Shown here piece after piece: positions 6,707-8,728 of a stretch of 8,728 nucleotides of DNA (position 1 is the first letter of the stretch; the number at the start of each line of letters is the position of its first letter). A program made the position numbers and the translations under genes. Under the pieces are notes generated by a model, which ran no database searches, had not been told where the DNA came from, and saw nothing but the letters and a program-made list of their open reading frames with translations. This stretch comes from Frankiales bacterium. GTDB lineage: Bacteria; Actinomycetota; Actinomycetes; Mycobacteriales; Jatrophihabitantaceae. The stretch is taken from contig JAOPUY010000318.1 of assembly GCA_025963265.1 (NCBI GenBank), forward strand, positions 1-8,728, given 5' to 3'.

Positions 6707-6775
6707 GGTCGTGTTCGAAGGTGCTTTCCCCATGTTTCACAGGGGCATCTAGTCTGTCGCCCTGCGGCCAAGGCC

Positions 6776-6814
6776 CCTTCCATTCGGCGAGCTTCGCTCG
6801 GCCCTTTTTGAAGG
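6776..6814 (+). promoter_or_regulatory. Leader hairpin with T-tract and anti-Shine-Dalgarno before the solute-binding gene
   Basis: GGCGAGC (6786-6792), loop TTC, and GCTCGGCC (6796-6803) form a seven-pair stem with one bulged G (6801). TTTTT (6805-6809) follows at once, like a rho-independent terminator. Outside it CCTTC (6776-6780) is complementary to GAAGG (6810-6814), which covers most of the ribosome site AAGGA (6811-6815) of the downstream gene. Folding could therefore end transcription or hide the ribosome site. An upstream AGGGGC (6741-6746) can pair with GCCCCT (6773-6778) instead. Function is inferred from the sequence alone. Confidence 0.35.
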
Positions 6815-6822
6815 ATCTCTCC

Positions 6823-8085
6823 ATGCGCACCAGGTTCAGAGTCAGCATTGCCGCGACTGCGGTCACCCTCGCCCTCGCGCTGGTCGCCGGCTGCACCTCG
6901 TCCAAGAACACTGGCACCAGCTCGGGCGGCAGCAGTGCCACCACCTCCGGCGGCACCATCAAACTCGGGCTGGTGAGCGATCTAAGCGGCCCGTTCTCCT
7001 CGGGTTTCGTCACCGCCGAAAAGGGCATCAAGGCCTACGTCCAGATGGTCAATGACGAGGGCGGCATCGACGGCAAGACGCTCTCCTACGTGGTGGCCGA
7101 CACCGCCTCGACCGCCCCCGGAGCCCTGACCGCCGCGCAGAAACTCGTCGAGAGCGACAAGGTCTTCGCGATCATCGAGGACTCCTCGGTCTTCTTCAGC
7201 GCCGAACCCTATCTGTTGAAAGCAGGAGTGCCGGTCTTCGGAGGCGCCTTCGACGGCCCCGAGTGGAATGTCGCCTCCAACACCAACCTGTTCGCCGCGA
7301 CGGGGACGACCGATTACAACTCGGTGAACGACGCCATCGGAAAGTTCATGAAGGCCAAGGGCGTGACGACCTGCGGCAGCATCGGCTACCCGAACGCCAC
7401 GGCCGGCCCATCGGCGGTCGCGGTCGTCAAATCCTGTGTCGCGGCCGGCCTGAAACAGGGCTACCTCAACACCCAGGTTCCGACCGGTTCAACCGACGTC
7501 GGCGCGATCGCCATCGCGATGAAGAACGCCGGAGTGAACGGGATCAGCCTGCCGGTGGTTCCCAGCACCGCCTTCGCGCTGGCCGCCGCGCTCAAGCAGC
7601 TCGGTGTGAGTCTCAAAGTCGTGCTGTTGGCCACCGGTTACGGAGGCGATCTGCTGTCCTCCTCCGCGGCGGTGACCGCCGGCCAGGGCTACTTCTTCTC
7701 CTCGGTGGGCCTGCCGATCGAGACCAACAACGCAGCGACCCAGAAGATGGCCGCGGCCTTGGCCAAGATCGGCGTCACCACGACCCCGACCTTCGCTGAG
7801 CAGGAAAGCTACATCTCCACCGCGGCGTTCGTCGCCGGTCTGAAGGCGGCCGGAGCGAATGCCACCCAGAAGAGCGTCATTACCGCCACCCGCGCCATCA
7901 CGAACTTCAACGCCGACGGCTTGCTCGCTCCCGGCCAGGTCAACTTCGGCAACTTCAAGCAGAACGCCGGCGGGGCTGGCGCGGCGGGCTGCATCTTCGC
8001 GGCGACGCTCACCGGCACCAAATTCGCCCCGACCAGCGGAACGCCGCTCTGCGGAACGGCGATCCCCGGCCTGACCACCAGCTAG
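6823..8085 (+). CDS. ABC transporter substrate-binding lipoprotein, branched-chain amino acid type (Peripla_BP_6)
   Basis: This 420-residue lipoprotein should be the extracytoplasmic receptor of an ABC importer for a small solute such as an amino acid, amide or aromatic acid. The signal peptide (1-23) has lipobox VAGC and lipidated Cys24, followed by a Ser/Thr/Gly-rich linker to about residue 43. The binding fold starts with IKLGLVSDLSGPF, and has KGIKAYVQMVNDEGGIDGK and then TAAQKLVESDKVFAII, all typical of LivJ/LivK-like proteins, and continues to the C-terminus as two Rossmann-like lobes. Four cysteines in the mature part fall in two close pairs, Cys184/Cys205 and Cys390/Cys410, possibly disulfides. 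I chose the ATG at 6823 because AAGGA stands seven bases before it and the signal peptide begins there; an in-frame ATG at 6688 would add 45 unlikely residues. No permease or ATPase gene is adjacent, so it is either an orphan receptor or works with a system elsewhere. The ligand cannot be told. Confidence 0.93.
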   Translation: MRTRFRVSIAATAVTLALALVAGCTSSKNTGTSSGGSSATTSGGTIKLGLVSDLSGPFSSGFVTAEKGIKAYVQMVNDEGGIDGKTLSYVVADTASTAPGALTAAQKLVESDKVFAIIEDSSVFFSAEPYLLKAGVPVFGGAFDGPEWNVASNTNLFAATGTTDYNSVNDAIGKFMKAKGVTTCGSIGYPNATAGPSAVAVVKSCVAAGLKQGYLNTQVPTGSTDVGAIAIAMKNAGVNGISLPVVPSTAFALAAALKQLGVSLKVVLLATGYGGDLLSSSAAVTAGQGYFFSSVGLPIETNNAATQKMAAALAKIGVTTTPTFAEQESYISTAAFVAGLKAAGANATQKSVITATRAITNFNADGLLAPGQVNFGNFKQNAGGAGAAGCIFAATLTGTKFAPTSGTPLCGTAIPGLTTS

Positions 8086-8124
8086 CGCGGCCGCCGCCCC
8101 GGCCAGCCGCGACCCCGGCTAGCT
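8080..8124. terminator. GC-rich hairpin between convergent genes, possible bidirectional terminator
   Basis: GCGGC (8087-8091) pairs with GCCGC (8106-8110), and inside this GCCG (8093-8096) pairs with CGGC (8100-8103) around a CCC loop. The hairpin is flanked by AGCTAGC (8080-8086) and GCTAGCT (8118-8124), a seven-base inverted repeat that includes both stop codons. No T-tract follows on either strand. The position between two convergent stops makes a terminator plausible. Confidence 0.35.
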
Positions 8125-8728
8125 CGCCACGGCCTGGGCCACGCCTTCGGCCCAGGTGTGGATGCGCAGCCAGAACTGCTCGCGGGTGCTGGCGAAGTTG
8201 TGCATGTGCGCCATCCGCGGGCACACGAACAACGAGATGTCCCGCGAGCTCTTGTAGGCGAACGGCTCCAGCCAGGGGTTGGGGACGACATCCCGCTCGC
8301 CGACCGCGACGAGCACGGGGACGGTGATCGCCGCCGCCTCGGTCGCCACGGCGCCCGGCGCGACCATCAGCAGCCCGCAGGATGGCGGCTCCGGCGCCGA
8401 ACGCCACGCGGGCAGCGGACCGACCTGGGCCGGCGTCCCCGAGTTCATGTCCATAGCCACGATCTCGGCCGGCTCGTCGTCGTAGTGGAAGGCCCAGGTG
8501 AACGGGTGCTCGCCCTGCGTCGAGGCCGCCGCCAGCGACTCCTGGCCGGCCAGAACCGGCCCGGCGGCCGCCGCCAGCGCCGCCTGATTGAGGATCTTCG
8601 GGTTGTCGAGGCCACCGCTGCGCAGTACCCAAGGCCACGTGGTGGTCGGAGTGCCCGGACGGTTGGGCACCACCGTGTGAATGCCGCTGTATCCCAGGAT
8701 CGCCACGCCGTCGAAGGTCTCGTGCTGG
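8119..8728 (-). CDS. Alpha/beta hydrolase, N-terminal part missing
   Basis: The last 202 codons of an alpha/beta hydrolase are visible; the frame is open to the right edge, so the start and the nucleophilic serine are outside the window. Near the C-terminus VPVLVAVGERD carries the probable acid of the triad (Asp146 of the visible part). Then CPRMAHMHNF carries the probable catalytic histidine (His174, or less likely His176), followed by the closing helix WLRIHTWAEGVA. The GYSGIH near the visible start follows a DGVAILG strand and looks like a loop rather than the nucleophile elbow, which should lie further upstream. A Trp-, Pro- and Ala-rich cap region (about 30-110) lies between. There is no membrane segment. 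Related proteins are annotated only as alpha/beta hydrolases, so the substrate is unknown. It is convergent with the solute-binding gene at a 33-bp gap. A GTG at 8706 in frame could be mistaken for a start, but the protein clearly continues upstream of it. Confidence 0.85.
   Translation of the reverse strand, partial: QHETFDGVAILGYSGIHTVVPNRPGTPTTTWPWVLRSGGLDNPKILNQAALAAAAGPVLAGQESLAAASTQGEHPFTWAFHYDDEPAEIVAMDMNSGTPAQVGPLPAWRSAPEPPSCGLLMVAPGAVATEAAAITVPVLVAVGERDVVPNPWLEPFAYKSSRDISLFVCPRMAHMHNFASTREQFWLRIHTWAEGVAQAVAS

Larger units (their letters stand above)
6336..6822. other. Divergent intergenic region, 487 bp, no convincing protein gene
   Basis: This gap separates the divergent propeller and solute-binding genes. 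The left two thirds are AT-richer than the neighbouring genes. It holds the minus-strand extended -10 promoter (6393-6401), a direct repeat ACAGTG (6428-6433, 6441-6446), and four AATTG motifs arranged TAATTGC, CAATTGG, CAATTGG, TAATTGC (6418, 6472, 6560, 6581). A GC-rich block with three GGCCG copies (6601, 6623, 6641) includes a bulged hairpin (6601-6626) and the palindrome AGCCCGGGCT (6628-6637). A long inverted repeat (6676-6706) and a structured leader (6741-6814) follow. A 19-codon open frame with an ATG at 6693 ends at 6752. I see no known riboswitch or RNA gene. Confidence 0.6.

Noticed and set aside
6688..6822. Longer start of the solute-binding protein (ATG at 6688)
   Set aside because: It would put 45 residues before a complete lipoprotein signal peptide; the ATG at 6823 has AAGGA seven bases upstream.
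8081..8123. Restriction-type palindromes (GCTAGC twice) as signs of vector or cloning
   Set aside because: Both are explained by Ser-stop codon ends of the two genes, and the surrounding sequence is ordinary genomic coding DNA.
8687..8704. GYSGIH as nucleophile elbow of the alpha/beta hydrolase
   Set aside because: It is not a G-x-S-x-G match in register (GYSGI), and too little sequence remains before the acid and histidine to fit a normal fold; the nucleophile is more likely outside the window.

Overview
The window looks like chromosomal DNA from a high-GC actinomycete. Codons are strongly G/C-ended, there are two lipoproteins, an Ldt-type L,D-transpeptidase, a PadR regulator joined to a siderophore-interacting protein, and a large secreted beta-propeller/LamG-like protein. 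The genus cannot be told from the sequence. I see no rRNA, tRNA, CRISPR array, transposase, integrase or attachment site.

Layout from left to right: (1) the 3' part of an amidase-signature hydrolase (+, cut by the left edge); (2) convergent to it, a two-gene unit on the minus strand, padR-like regulator then siderophore-interacting flavoreductase, joined by a 4-bp ATGA overlap; (3) divergent from padR across 237 bp with palindromic sites, an L,D-transpeptidase lipoprotein (+); (4) convergent to it with a 23-bp gap, a 787-residue secreted beta-propeller + Fn3/Ig-like + LamG-like protein (-); (5) a 487-bp, locally AT-richer divergent intergenic region with an extended -10 promoter facing left and an inverted repeat plus structured leader facing right; (6) a solute-binding lipoprotein of the branched-chain amino acid (Peripla_BP_6) type (+); (7) convergent to it, the C-terminal part of an alpha/beta hydrolase (-, cut by the right edge).

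The genes alternate strand, so apart from padR-SIP each is probably its own transcription unit. Three products act outside the membrane: the cell-wall cross-linking enzyme, the propeller/LamG-like protein and the solute receptor. The SIP probably releases iron from imported ferric siderophores in the cytoplasm under PadR control. The solute receptor has no permease or ATPase genes beside it in the window.

I do not find a convincing undescribed multi-gene system. The points most worth a second look are the inverted repeat and mutually exclusive leader pairings (including an anti-Shine-Dalgarno) before the solute-binding lipoprotein, the Cys/His cluster in the propeller protein, and the operator/promoter overlap upstream of padR.
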